From Kribbella sp. ALI-6-A (GTDB lineage Bacteria; Actinomycetota; Actinomycetes; Propionibacteriales; Kribbellaceae), in NCBI RefSeq assembly GCF_001984195.1, contig NZ_MTQN01000012.1:1-64000 (forward strand): a stretch of 64,000 bases of DNA, written 5' to 3'. The position numbers were made by a program, and so were the translations under genes. The number at the start of each line of letters is the position of its first letter. Within the stretch, counting starts at the first letter, position 1. Under the pieces are notes generated by a model. The model was not told where the DNA came from. It saw nothing but the letters and a program-made list of their open reading frames with translations, and did no database searches. Below are positions 32,191-39,695 of the stretch, in pieces.

Positions 32191-33293
32191 CGGACCACCT
32201 CCACCACAAGAGCTACGCCCATCCCGCCACCCACAGAAGCCGCCGCGACGCCAACCGTCCCGGCCGGTGCACCCCCACGGACCAGTCGGCTGAACAGCCG
32301 GACCACGGCGACCGCACCACTCGCTCCCCAGGGATGCCCCAAGGCGAGCGCCCCGCCGTCGGCGCACACGCGCGGATCGTCGTCCGCGATCCCCAACCGG
32401 TCGAGAACAGCCAAGCTCTGCGCCGCGAAGGCCTCCACGATCTCGAACGCCGCAACGTTGCCCAAGGCAACACCCGCCGAGTCCAGCGCCGCCAGAACCG
32501 CCGGCGCGGCACCGATCCCTGGCAGCGCGGGATCGCACCCGACGATCGCGTGGGCCCTGATCGCGAGACCGGGCCCCGCGGCGGAGACGACGACAGCAGC
32601 CGCACCGTCACTGATCTGAGTGGAGGTCGCCGCGGTCAGCGTGCCGCCGGGGAACAGCGGGCGCAGCCGAGGAAGCAAACGCTCAACATCCCGGATCCCG
32701 TCGTCGACGGTGAGACCCGCGATGGGTACGAGCTCGCCGGCGAAGCGCCTTTCCGCCACTGCCGCGCGCGCCCGAGTGTGACTGCGAAGCGCGTGCGCGT
32801 CCTGTCGCGCGCGCCCGATGCCGTCCTGTTCGGCGAGATCCTCCGCGGCCCGAAGCATGTCGGGATCGGCAAACCCCGGCGGCGCGAACGGCGCCCGCGC
32901 ATAAGGCACACCGTCGACAGAGCGCACAGGCGCCGTCGACGCACTCTCCGCTCCACCGGCGATCCGTGTCCCACTGTCGGCGCGGACGGCGTACGCAGCA
33001 TCGATCACGGCAGCCAAGCCGCTGCCGCACTGCCGATCCACCGTGGCACCCGGCACGTGGACGCCGAACCCTGCCGCAAGTGCGGCCACCCGCGCAGGAT
33101 TACCACCCGGCCCCATGCAGTTCCCCAGTACGACGTCAGCAAGGTCCAGCGGGCCGACAGCCTGCTGAGCATCCGTCCAGACAGCATCGAGGGTCGCCGC
33201 AGCCAGCTGGGCAACGTCGAACCCGGCGAGCCCTCGCCCGCGCGTGGCGATCGGCGTACGGCGGGCCGCGACGATGATCGGATCGTCAGTCAA
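32187..33293 (-). CDS. Thiolase-family protein with altered active site (YhfS-like)
   Basis: 368 residues from TTG 33293 (MTDDPIIVAARRTPIATRG), overlapping the ligase gene by 8 nt. The acyl-accepting Cys is kept in VDRQCGSGLAAV and the His in GGALALGHPWGASG. But the NEAFA oxyanion-hole motif reads VEAFA, and the second catalytic Cys of C-x-GGG-x-G is a Ser (ASVGGGMG). A standard thiolase reaction is therefore doubtful. Its place beside an AMP ligase and BioY repeats the yhfU-yhfT-yhfS biotin-regulated group of Bacillus subtilis. Its job in biotin metabolism is unproven. Confidence 0.8.
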   Translation of the reverse strand: MTDDPIIVAARRTPIATRGRGLAGFDVAQLAAATLDAVWTDAQQAVGPLDLADVVLGNCMGPGGNPARVAALAAGFGVHVPGATVDRQCGSGLAAVIDAAYAVRADSGTRIAGGAESASTAPVRSVDGVPYARAPFAPPGFADPDMLRAAEDLAEQDGIGRARQDAHALRSHTRARAAVAERRFAGELVPIAGLTVDDGIRDVERLLPRLRPLFPGGTLTAATSTQISDGAAAVVVSAAGPGLAIRAHAIVGCDPALPGIGAAPAVLAALDSAGVALGNVAAFEIVEAFAAQSLAVLDRLGIADDDPRVCADGGALALGHPWGASGAVAVVRLFSRLVRGGAPAGTVGVAAASVGGGMGVALVVEVVR

Positions 33294-34407
33294 GCGACGC
33301 CACCTCTCCTGTCTCGATCGCCCGGCGCAGCCGCGCCCGCTGCGGCTTGCCCGAGGCGGTCCGCGGAAGGTCACCGACGAACCAGCGGCGCGGCCGGTGG
33401 GCGGGAGCGAGCAACTCGCGACTGGCTTCCTTCAACTCCGACAGCTTCGGCCGGCTCTGGCGCTCCGCCTCGATCACCGCGACGACCACTGCGCCCAGCG
33501 TCGGGTGCGGAACGCCGATCACCGCCGCATCGCTGACGCCCGGGAGCGTTCGCAGCAGCGTTTCGACCTCTTCCGGCACGACCGTCGCCGAGGCGGTCAG
33601 GATCGCGTCGTCGGATCGCCCGAGCAGACGCAGCCCGTCGTTCCCGAGCTCCGCGCGGTCCCCCGCCGTGACCCACTCGCCGTCTCGGCGCAGCGGCCGG
33701 TCGGCGTAGGTGTGCGCCACGAACGGCGAGCGCACCCACAACTCATTCTGCTCAACCCGCAGCTCGACTCCCGGCAGCGATCGCAGCCCTTCGCCGCTGT
33801 CCGCCGCGACGAAGGACAGCTCCGCCGCGCCGTAGTACGCGATCACCCGAATGCCGAGGGCCTCAGCGCGCGTTCGCAGCACCGGATCGAGGCGCGAGCC
33901 TCCGATCAGGGCCGACTTCAATCGCGGCGGCGGGGCGTCCAGCAGCGCCCGGAACGCCTGTGGGGTGCCGTGGAAGCACGTCGCGTCCTGGTAGTCGGCG
34001 GCAGCGATCGAGTGAGCCTCGGACATCACAGGTCGCGGACCGCCGGCGAGTGCATGGGCGAGCGAGAACAAGGTCAGCGAAGAGGCCGGAGGCGCGGGCA
34101 GCGCGATCGCGTCGTCGCTGTCCACCTCGAGCAGGTCCGCGATCAGGGCGAAAGACGAGGCCCACGACGTTTCCGAGCGCAGCACGATGCGGGGCGTTCC
34201 GCTGCTTCCGCTGGTCGAGGCCGCCCAGGCCAGCTTCGGGTGAGGCGTCGTACGCCGTGCTGCTTCGGCCAACTGCTGCCAGTACGCCTCCGACCAGCGG
34301 TCGTCTCCGACCAGCGGAATGGCACCGGCCTCGCGCACGGCGCGGATGCGGTTGACCAGTTCCCCGAGCGGGCCACCACGCAAGGGAACGAGTTCTCCTG
34401 GCCTCAT
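33286..34407 (-). CDS. AMP-dependent acyl-CoA synthetase/ligase (YhfT-like)
   Basis: 373 residues, short for the family (usually 500 or more). The ATP loop is STSGSSGTPRIVLRSE; other motifs are YYGAAELSF (A5), GEWVTAGDRAEL (A7), LLGRSDDAI (A8) and the catalytic Lys in PRTASGKPQRARL (A10). The N-terminal acyl pocket domain is reduced. The ATG overlaps the BioY stop by 4 nt. It probably activates a carboxylic acid, perhaps a pimelate-type biotin precursor, inferred only from the biotin operon context. Confidence 0.83.
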   Translation of the reverse strand: MRPGELVPLRGGPLGELVNRIRAVREAGAIPLVGDDRWSEAYWQQLAEAARRTTPHPKLAWAASTSGSSGTPRIVLRSETSWASSFALIADLLEVDSDDAIALPAPPASSLTLFSLAHALAGGPRPVMSEAHSIAAADYQDATCFHGTPQAFRALLDAPPPRLKSALIGGSRLDPVLRTRAEALGIRVIAYYGAAELSFVAADSGEGLRSLPGVELRVEQNELWVRSPFVAHTYADRPLRRDGEWVTAGDRAELGNDGLRLLGRSDDAILTASATVVPEEVETLLRTLPGVSDAAVIGVPHPTLGAVVVAVIEAERQSRPKLSELKEASRELLAPAHRPRRWFVGDLPRTASGKPQRARLRRAIETGEVASLD

Positions 34408-35003
34408 CGCTCCGGATGCCCGCTCTGCCGTGCCGCCCCAGCGGGCACGGTCGTTCGGAAGGCGCGCGGGTAGGCGCGCGCGAGCCGCATCGTGACCGCT
34501 GTGGCCAACGCGGCCTTCAGGAGGTCCCCGGGAAGGAAGACCAGGCTCTGCAGCAGCGTCGCCGACAAAGGCAGCCGTGTCACCGCGCTCTGCACCGGAA
34601 TCCCCACCGCGTAGATCGCGACGATTCCACCCAGCACCATCGCGACGAGAACACTCGCCCACGTACGCCGGCCCAGCGCGCGCACCAGCAGCCCGACGAC
34701 GACGGCGCCGAGAATCCAGCCCAGCAGATAGCCCGCGCTGGGTCCGACGAAGACGCCCAGGCCACCCCGCCCGCCGGCCAGCAGCGGCATACCGAGCGCC
34801 ACCAGGACGAGCAGGACCGAGATCGACAGGGCACCCAGCCAGGGGCCGAGGAGCGCTCCGGCGAGCATCACGCCCAGGCTCTGTGCGGTGACGGGGACAG
34901 CTCCGAACAGGTTCACGGCGCCCGGCAGTCCCAGCACGGCGATGAGTGCGGCGAAAACGGCGACCCGCGCGAGGTCGTTCGTTGCCAGCCTGGGCACGGC
35001 CAT
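34404..35003 (-). CDS. bioY: Biotin transporter substrate-binding component BioY
   Basis: 199 residues, about six helices. It carries the BioY features AVPVTAQSLGVMLAGALLGP, GGRGGLGVFVGPSAGYLLGW and a LPGDLLKA segment near the end (FLPGDLLKAALAT), which are conserved in S components for biotin. GGGAGA precedes the ATG. It is the first gene of the operon bioY-ligase-thiolase-bioM-bioN and diverges from the BioQ-like repressor, with two operators between. It imports biotin across the membrane. Confidence 0.92.
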   Translation of the reverse strand: MAVPRLATNDLARVAVFAALIAVLGLPGAVNLFGAVPVTAQSLGVMLAGALLGPWLGALSISVLLVLVALGMPLLAGGRGGLGVFVGPSAGYLLGWILGAVVVGLLVRALGRRTWASVLVAMVLGGIVAIYAVGIPVQSAVTRLPLSATLLQSLVFLPGDLLKAALATAVTMRLARAYPRAFRTTVPAGAARQSGHPER

Positions 35004-35046
35004 GGTTTCTCCCTGTGTCGAGCGACCGAGCCGAGCCGCCGCTACC

Positions 35047-35081
35047 TGAACAACGTTAACCTGAACGGCGTTCACTATACT
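35047..35081. promoter_or_regulatory. Two BioQ-type operators and the -10 element of the regulator gene
   Basis: TGAAC-AAC-GTTAA (35047-35059) and TGAAC-GGC-GTTCA (35062-35074) match the TGAAC-N3-GTTMA pattern described for BioQ in corynebacteria and mycobacteria. TATACT (35076-35081) follows directly and lies 7 nt before the GTG of the regulator, so that mRNA should be leaderless. Both arms of the locus would be shut by the repressor when biotin is plentiful. Confidence 0.8.
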
Positions 35082-35087
35082 GATCAC

Positions 35088-35690
35088 GTGGCCACCGAGG
35101 AAAACGAAACGATCCGCCGGCACTCGCGTGACGACGTCGCCACGGCGGCGCTGCAGATCTTGGACGACTACGGTCTGGGCGACCTCACCATGCGTCGCAT
35201 CGCCGCAGCACTCGGTGTCCAGGCCAGCGCCCTGTACTGGCACTTCCCGAACAAGCAGACGTTGCTGGCCGATCTGGCCGACCGCATCGTGGGCCGGGCC
35301 GCGCCGGTCGGCCCGCAGCCGGACTGGCGTCGTACCGTCGCGGACGAGTGCGGCGCGCTGCGCGACGCGTTGCTGGCCTATCGCGACGCCGCCGAGGTGG
35401 TCGCCAGCACTCTCGCGCTGGGCATCGGATCCACCGCGGCGGTGGAGCGCCTCGCGGCCGCGATCGCGTCCGGCGGGTTCGACGAGGAGACGAGTCAGGC
35501 CGCCGCCCCCGTGCTGCTGCACTTCGTGCTGGGGCATGTCCAGCACGAGCAGCAACGGATGCAGTACGACAGCCTCGGCATCGTGCCGGAAGGTCGCTCC
35601 GTGCTCGACGGCCAGAGTCCCTCGGACCGATTCTTCTTCGGTGTCGAGCTCTTCACCGGCGGGCTGGAGCTCAAGCTGAGGCAGCGATGA
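35088..35690 (+). CDS. bioQ: TetR-family biotin regulator, BioQ-like
   Basis: 200 residues from GTG 35088. The helix-turn-helix is LTMRRIAAALGVQASALYWH with FPNKQTLLADLADR. The C-terminal part resembles TetR-C ligand domains (ALALGIGSTAAVERLAAAI). The BioQ call rests on the operator sequence and on the divergent BioY operon. BioQ in corynebacteria does not sense biotin directly but responds to the biotinylation state through an indirect signal. No Shine-Dalgarno sequence is present. A MOSC gene follows with a 4-nt overlap. Confidence 0.82.
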   Translation: MATEENETIRRHSRDDVATAALQILDDYGLGDLTMRRIAAALGVQASALYWHFPNKQTLLADLADRIVGRAAPVGPQPDWRRTVADECGALRDALLAYRDAAEVVASTLALGIGSTAAVERLAAAIASGGFDEETSQAAAPVLLHFVLGHVQHEQQRMQYDSLGIVPEGRSVLDGQSPSDRFFFGVELFTGGLELKLRQR

Positions 35691-36493
35691 CGACCCACAG
35701 CGAGGTACTGGATCTCGGCTCCTCGGTGCTCTCCGCCGGTTTCGCGCCGGTCAAGGGGACCCGGCATCTGAGCTACCCGGAGGTGCGGTTCGACCGGGCC
35801 GGCCCGGTGGGCGATCGACAGTACTGTCTCGTCGATCTCGCAGCAGGTCGCGTGCTGAAGACCGTCGAGAACTCGACCTTGATCGCCGTCGTCTCGACTC
35901 TCACCGACGCCGGGCTCGAGATCACCCTTCCCACCGGCGAGACGGTCTGCGCCCCACCCGAGCCGACCGGTGAGGTTGTCGCCAGCAACTACTGGGGCCG
36001 GACGGTCGACCTGGAACTCACCCGAGGACCACACGCGGCGCTCCTGTCCGACTGGCTGGACCGGGACGTACACCTCGCCAGAGCTCCGCGTGGTGCCGTC
36101 GTGTTCAACGCCCCGGTCAGCATCGTCACCACCGCGTCGTTGCGTGACCTCGGTGCCCGAGCCGATCACCCTGACTTGGCGGCCGAGGCGGCACGGTTCC
36201 GCGCGACGCTGATGATCGACACCATCACGCCGTACGCCGAGGAGGCCTGGCTCGGCCACGTCGTGCGCGGCGGTGACGTGCTGCTCCGGGTGGGTGCGCC
36301 GATTCCCCGCTGCGCAGTCATCGACTTCGATCCCACCCACGGGATCCGCCGCGGGCGACTACTGAAGACGCTCGCCCGGTACCGTCCCACCAACGCCGCC
36401 GGCGAACCGTGCTTCGGTGTTTCGGCGGACGTGATCGGCCCCGCAGACGCCGGGCCCTCGCACGGGCCGACGATCTCCTTCGAGGAGGGGTGA
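35687..36493 (+). CDS. MOSC-domain protein, mARC/YcbX-like
   Basis: 268 residues: a MOSC N-terminal beta-barrel domain (VKGTRHLSYPEVRF, GPVGDRQYCLVD) and the MOSC domain, whose Cys motif VGAPIPRCAVIDFDPTHG and following LKTLARYR match the molybdenum-cofactor-binding segment of mARC and YcbX. Those enzymes reduce N-hydroxylated compounds and some S-oxides. It is coupled (ATGA) to the BioQ-like gene and to the biotinyl-domain gene downstream. An attractive but unproven role is repair of oxidised biotin. Confidence 0.82.
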   Translation: MTTHSEVLDLGSSVLSAGFAPVKGTRHLSYPEVRFDRAGPVGDRQYCLVDLAAGRVLKTVENSTLIAVVSTLTDAGLEITLPTGETVCAPPEPTGEVVASNYWGRTVDLELTRGPHAALLSDWLDRDVHLARAPRGAVVFNAPVSIVTTASLRDLGARADHPDLAAEAARFRATLMIDTITPYAEEAWLGHVVRGGDVLLRVGAPIPRCAVIDFDPTHGIRRGRLLKTLARYRPTNAAGEPCFGVSADVIGPADAGPSHGPTISFEEG

Positions 36494-36720
36494 TGACGCC
36501 GAGCCCCGGCCACATCGCGGCACCCTTCCACGGCGTCGTGACGATGCTGGTCCGCGAAGGGGACGAGGTCGCGCCGGGCGACGCCGTGGCGACCATCGAG
36601 GCGATGAAGATGGAAGCCGCGATCACCACCCCGGTGGGCGGGATCGTCGAGCGCCTGGTCCCGGCCGTACCTCGCGCCGTCGACGGAGGCGACCTCCTGC
36701 TCGTCGTTCAGCCGTCATGA
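36493..36720 (+). CDS. Free-standing biotinyl/lipoyl-domain protein
   Basis: 75 residues, a single biotinyl domain. The biotinylation motif EAMKMEA holds the target Lys; GHIAAPFHGVVTML opens the barrel-sandwich fold and GDEVAPGDAVATIEAMK shows the usual hairpin. It starts at ATG 36493, sharing one base with the MOSC stop, with GGAGGGG just upstream. No carboxylase or transcarboxylase subunit is encoded nearby. A lone acceptor in a biotin-regulated operon could be a biotin store, a sensor of BirA activity, or a carrier for an enzyme encoded elsewhere. Confidence 0.85.
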   Translation: MTPSPGHIAAPFHGVVTMLVREGDEVAPGDAVATIEAMKMEAAITTPVGGIVERLVPAVPRAVDGGDLLLVVQPS

Positions 36721-36746
36721 CGAGCCCCATCGGGCCGCGCCGGCTG

Positions 36747-36783
36747 GCGTTCGAGGATCCGACGGGGTCGGCTCCTCGAACGC
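36747..36783. terminator. Bidirectional terminator
   Basis: GCGTTCGAGGA (36747-36757) pairs with 36773-36783, and CCGAC/GTCGG (36759-36763, 36767-36771) extends the stem. It lies between the stop codons of the convergent biotinyl-domain gene and the secreted-protein gene. Confidence 0.8.
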
Positions 36784-36793
36784 AGCGCGGTCG

Positions 36794-37507
36794 TTACTTC
36801 GGTAGCGGGTTCTCGGCCTTGTCCGGGAACCGCGCGAGCAGCTTGCCGGCGGCGTCGTAGACGAAAACAGCCACCTGGTCACCCTTCGGGCCAGGGGTGC
36901 TCTTGGCGGTCTGCGCGCCGTTCAGGACCGCGCTCGACTGGACCCAACCGGGAATGCCGCCGAGCCGGTAGACCTTGGCGTACCAGGCCTTCCGGCCGCT
37001 GGTGTAGACCACCGTCGCCGCCGATGCGTTCTTGAACACCGAGTTGCCCAGGAGGTCCTGGCCCGACCCCAGACTCTGGATTCCCGGCGAGGTGCCGTCG
37101 CCGATGTTGTCGTTGCCCACCGTCGCCCGCCGGCCGAACGGCTCGTACGGTTCTTCGCCCGGCGCGTGACTGACCAGGGCCCACTTGGTGCCGTCGGTCC
37201 GGAACGTCACATCAGTGGCGATCTGGACCGATCCGTTCGCCGCCAGCCTGCCCACGGGCTGCGGCTTGTTCTGCCACGAATACTTGCCCTGGGCCACCTT
37301 CTTCTGAGCGTCGGCCTTCGGTACGGCGGCCGCCGCCTGGGCGGATACGGCGCCGGCGCCGCCCGTGAGTTCAGCGGCCTCGGCAACCTGCGGCTTCCCG
37401 GCTCCGGCGACCGCCGCTCCGGTGATCGCGAGGCCGGCGACCGCGGCGATCGACAGTCCGGTGACCGCCAGGCGCGTCGTACGGCCTGATGTGCTCGACT
37501 GCTTCAT
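36794..37507 (-). CDS. Secreted or membrane-anchored protein, paralogue of the next gene
   Basis: 237 residues from ATG 37507. One hydrophobic helix near the N-terminus (LAVTGLSIAAVAGLAITGAA) serves as signal or anchor. The extracellular part aligns without large gaps to the product of 37579-38337: shared blocks are PYEPFG-x-RATVGN, GDGTSPG-x-QSLG, AATVVYTSG and AWYAKVYRLGGI. By eye about 65% of some 110 residues match. It lacks the basic cytoplasmic N-terminus of its neighbour. It is the third gene of a sigma-factor operon. Function unknown; the two proteins seem to share a ligand or assemble together. Confidence 0.65.
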   Translation of the reverse strand: MKQSSTSGRTTRLAVTGLSIAAVAGLAITGAAVAGAGKPQVAEAAELTGGAGAVSAQAAAAVPKADAQKKVAQGKYSWQNKPQPVGRLAANGSVQIATDVTFRTDGTKWALVSHAPGEEPYEPFGRRATVGNDNIGDGTSPGIQSLGSGQDLLGNSVFKNASAATVVYTSGRKAWYAKVYRLGGIPGWVQSSAVLNGAQTAKSTPGPKGDQVAVFVYDAAGKLLARFPDKAENPLPK

Positions 37508-37578
37508 TTTTGTTGCCCTCCACAAGGATTCGCGTGAGCTTGCGGACTGAAGGACGTCGACGCACCGGGAAGGGTTCT

Positions 37579-38337
37579 TCAGTTCGCCAGCGGATTCTTG
37601 CCACCGCCGAAGCTCGTCAGCAGCTCGCCCTGCGCATCGTAGGCGAAGACCGAGACCGCTTCGTCCTTCGGTCCGGGCGTCACGCTGCCCGTCGCCGAGC
37701 CGGTGACGATCGCCGAGGACGCAACCCAGCCTTGAATTCCGCCGAGCCGGTAGACCTTCGCGTACCAGGCTCGCGTGCCACTCGTGTAGACCACCGTGGC
37801 GGCCTCGGGACAGTTGAAGACCGAGCTGACCAGCTGCGACTTCCCGCCGATCCCGAGACTCTGCACGCCGGGCGAAGTGCCGTCGCCGAGGTTGGTGTTG
37901 CCCACCGTCGCGCGCCAGCCGAACGGTTCGTACGGCGCTTCACCCGGGACCTGGCTGATCACGGCCCACTGCGTCCCGCGGGTCTTGAGCGAGTAGTGCG
38001 GCGCGATCCGCACCGATGCGTCGGCCGGCAGTTGCCCGATCGCCGGCCGGCTGTTCTGGAAGACGAAGCCGTTCCGCGGCCGGGCCGAGTTGGCGCTCGG
38101 CGCAACGCTCGGCTGACCGGCCACCGGTGGCCCGAACGGCTCGGCACCACCCCCGGCCGAGAAGATCGAGATGCCTCCGGCAACTACCGCGCCCACCGCG
38201 AGCGAAGTGAATCCGGCCGCGAGCACGACCCTGGTCCGGCGGCGCCGGTGTGCGCCGGCGATCACCCGGGAAGGGTCCAGCGGGCTCGGCTTGTCCGGAC
38301 CGGCCCGGAGCAGATCCCGCAGCTCGTTGTCGTTCAT
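37579..38337 (-). CDS. Membrane-anchored protein in anti-sigma position
   Basis: 252 residues. A cytoplasmic N-terminus of about 35 residues (MNDNELRDLLRAGPDKPSPL, then HRRRRTR) precedes one membrane helix (VVLAAGFTSLAVGAVVAGG) and an extracellular domain paralogous to that of 36794-37507. The ATG overlaps the sigma-factor stop by 4 nt. Position and topology suggest an anti-sigma or signal-receiving partner, but there is no zinc-finger HxxxCxxC motif, so any sigma-binding would be of a different kind. Confidence 0.65.
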   Translation of the reverse strand: MNDNELRDLLRAGPDKPSPLDPSRVIAGAHRRRRTRVVLAAGFTSLAVGAVVAGGISIFSAGGGAEPFGPPVAGQPSVAPSANSARPRNGFVFQNSRPAIGQLPADASVRIAPHYSLKTRGTQWAVISQVPGEAPYEPFGWRATVGNTNLGDGTSPGVQSLGIGGKSQLVSSVFNCPEAATVVYTSGTRAWYAKVYRLGGIQGWVASSAIVTGSATGSVTPGPKDEAVSVFAYDAQGELLTSFGGGKNPLAN

Positions 38338-38864
38338 GCGTTCCCTCCCGTGAAGCAGGCGCTCAGTCCCGGGACCGCCCGCAGCTTCTGCAGGGCCCGC
38401 GCGTGCGCACTCTTGATCGTGCCGACCGCGACTCCGAGAGTCGCCGCCGTCTGGGCCTCGGTGAGGTCCTCGGCGTACCGCAGGACGACGACGGCCCGCT
38501 CCCGTGCGGTCAGGGCGTCGAGCGCGGCGGACAGCACCAGCCGGCGTTCCACCTCGTGGGCCGGGTCGGCGACGGACCGCTCGAAGTCCAGTTCGAGCTC
38601 GGTCGCGCCTCCGCTGGGCCGCTCTCGCCAGGGCCGACGCCGCAGCCAGGACAGATGCTGGTTGACCACCGCCTGGCGGACGTATCCGAACGGGTCGCCC
38701 ATCTCGATCCGGTCCCAGCGCAGGTACGCCTTCTCCAGCGCGGTCTGGACCAGGTCCTCCGCGAGCGCGGCGTCACCGCACAGCATCCGGGCCAGGTGCA
38801 CCAACCGCCCGGACCTGGCCACGACGAACGCCGTGAAGTCCTCGTCGCGCTCCGCCGACCGCAT
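38334..38864 (-). CDS. ECF sigma factor, SigE-like (SigE70 family)
   Basis: 176 residues from ATG 38864 (GTG 38870 is two codons before). Sigma region 2 is FTAFVVARSGRLVHLARMLC with DLVQTALEKAYLRW; region 4 is LTARERAVVVLRYAEDLTEA with TAATLGVAVGTIKSAHARAL, the -35-binding helix. This matches the large actinobacterial SigE-like ECF group. It heads an operon with the two paralogous membrane proteins. It should direct RNA polymerase to a small stress or envelope regulon that probably includes its own operon. Confidence 0.88.
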   Translation of the reverse strand: MRSAERDEDFTAFVVARSGRLVHLARMLCGDAALAEDLVQTALEKAYLRWDRIEMGDPFGYVRQAVVNQHLSWLRRRPWRERPSGGATELELDFERSVADPAHEVERRLVLSAALDALTARERAVVVLRYAEDLTEAQTAATLGVAVGTIKSAHARALQKLRAVPGLSACFTGGNA

Positions 38865-38957
38865 CCACACTCCCGTCGTCGTGGTCCCTGTACCGGAAGA
38901 CGGGCGCGGTGCCGAAAAGGTTCTGCGGCCGGCCTGCCGGGCGCGTAGCCTGACGGG

Positions 38958-39596
38958 ATGCCGTCCGCTCATCATCTCGTCGCCTTCGCCGTCACCGCGC
39001 TGATCGTCATCGTCGTGCCCGGACCGAGCGTGCTGTTCATCGTCGGGCGAGCCCTGGCGGTCGGCCGCCGGGAGGCGATGCTGACGATGCTCGGCAACAC
39101 GCTCGGCGCAGCGGTGATGCTGGTCGCGGTCTCGCTCGGCCTGGGCACGCTGATCGCCGCCAGCACGGTCGCGCTGACGGCGGTGAAGCGGGCCGGAGCG
39201 GCGTACCTGATCTATCTCGGGGTGCACGCGTTCCGCACCCGCAAGTCGCTGGCAGAGGCGCTGACCGGTGGGGTGCGGCCGGCGAACACCCGGCGCGTGC
39301 TGCGGCAGGGCTTCCTGGTCGGGGTGACGAACGCGAAGACAGCGGTGTTCTTCGCGGCGGTGCTGCCGCAGTTCGTGGACCCGGCGGCCGGCGCGGCAGC
39401 TGTGCAGATCCTGCTGCTCGGGCTGATCTTCATCGTGATCGCGCTGGTCTCGGACACGGTCTGGGCCGTCGCGGCGGGGTCCGCGCGTGACTGGTTCGCC
39501 CGGTCGCCGCGGCGGCTGGAGCTGGTGGGCGGCACCGGCGGGCTGATGATCATCGGGCTCGGCGCGAGCATCGCGGTCAGCGGCTCGAAGGAGTAG
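38958..39596 (+). CDS. LysE/RhtB family exporter
   Basis: 212 residues, six predicted helices. The signature IVVPGPSVLFIVGRALAVGR matches the family N-terminus, followed by GNTLGAAVMLVAVSLG, KRAGAAYLIYLGVHAFRTR and RQGFLVGVTNAKTAVFFAAV, where N-x-K is conserved. It exports amino acids or small zwitterions. It diverges from the sigma-factor operon with a 93-bp gap. Only distantly similar to the LysE protein at 3638-4288. Confidence 0.87.
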   Translation: MPSAHHLVAFAVTALIVIVVPGPSVLFIVGRALAVGRREAMLTMLGNTLGAAVMLVAVSLGLGTLIAASTVALTAVKRAGAAYLIYLGVHAFRTRKSLAEALTGGVRPANTRRVLRQGFLVGVTNAKTAVFFAAVLPQFVDPAAGAAAVQILLLGLIFIVIALVSDTVWAVAAGSARDWFARSPRRLELVGGTGGLMIIGLGASIAVSGSKE

Positions 39597-39695
39597 CCCC
39601 CGGACGGCGGCGTCCGGACCTCGAACTTATGCGAAATGCGTGCATGTGGTCCGGTGGGGTACCAAGGGGTCTTCACGACTGTGGAGGTCACTGCG

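Noticed and set aside
34995..35090. Possible riboswitch upstream of bioY
   Set aside because: The gap is only 85 bp and is filled by two protein-type operators and a promoter; no conserved RNA fold is evident.
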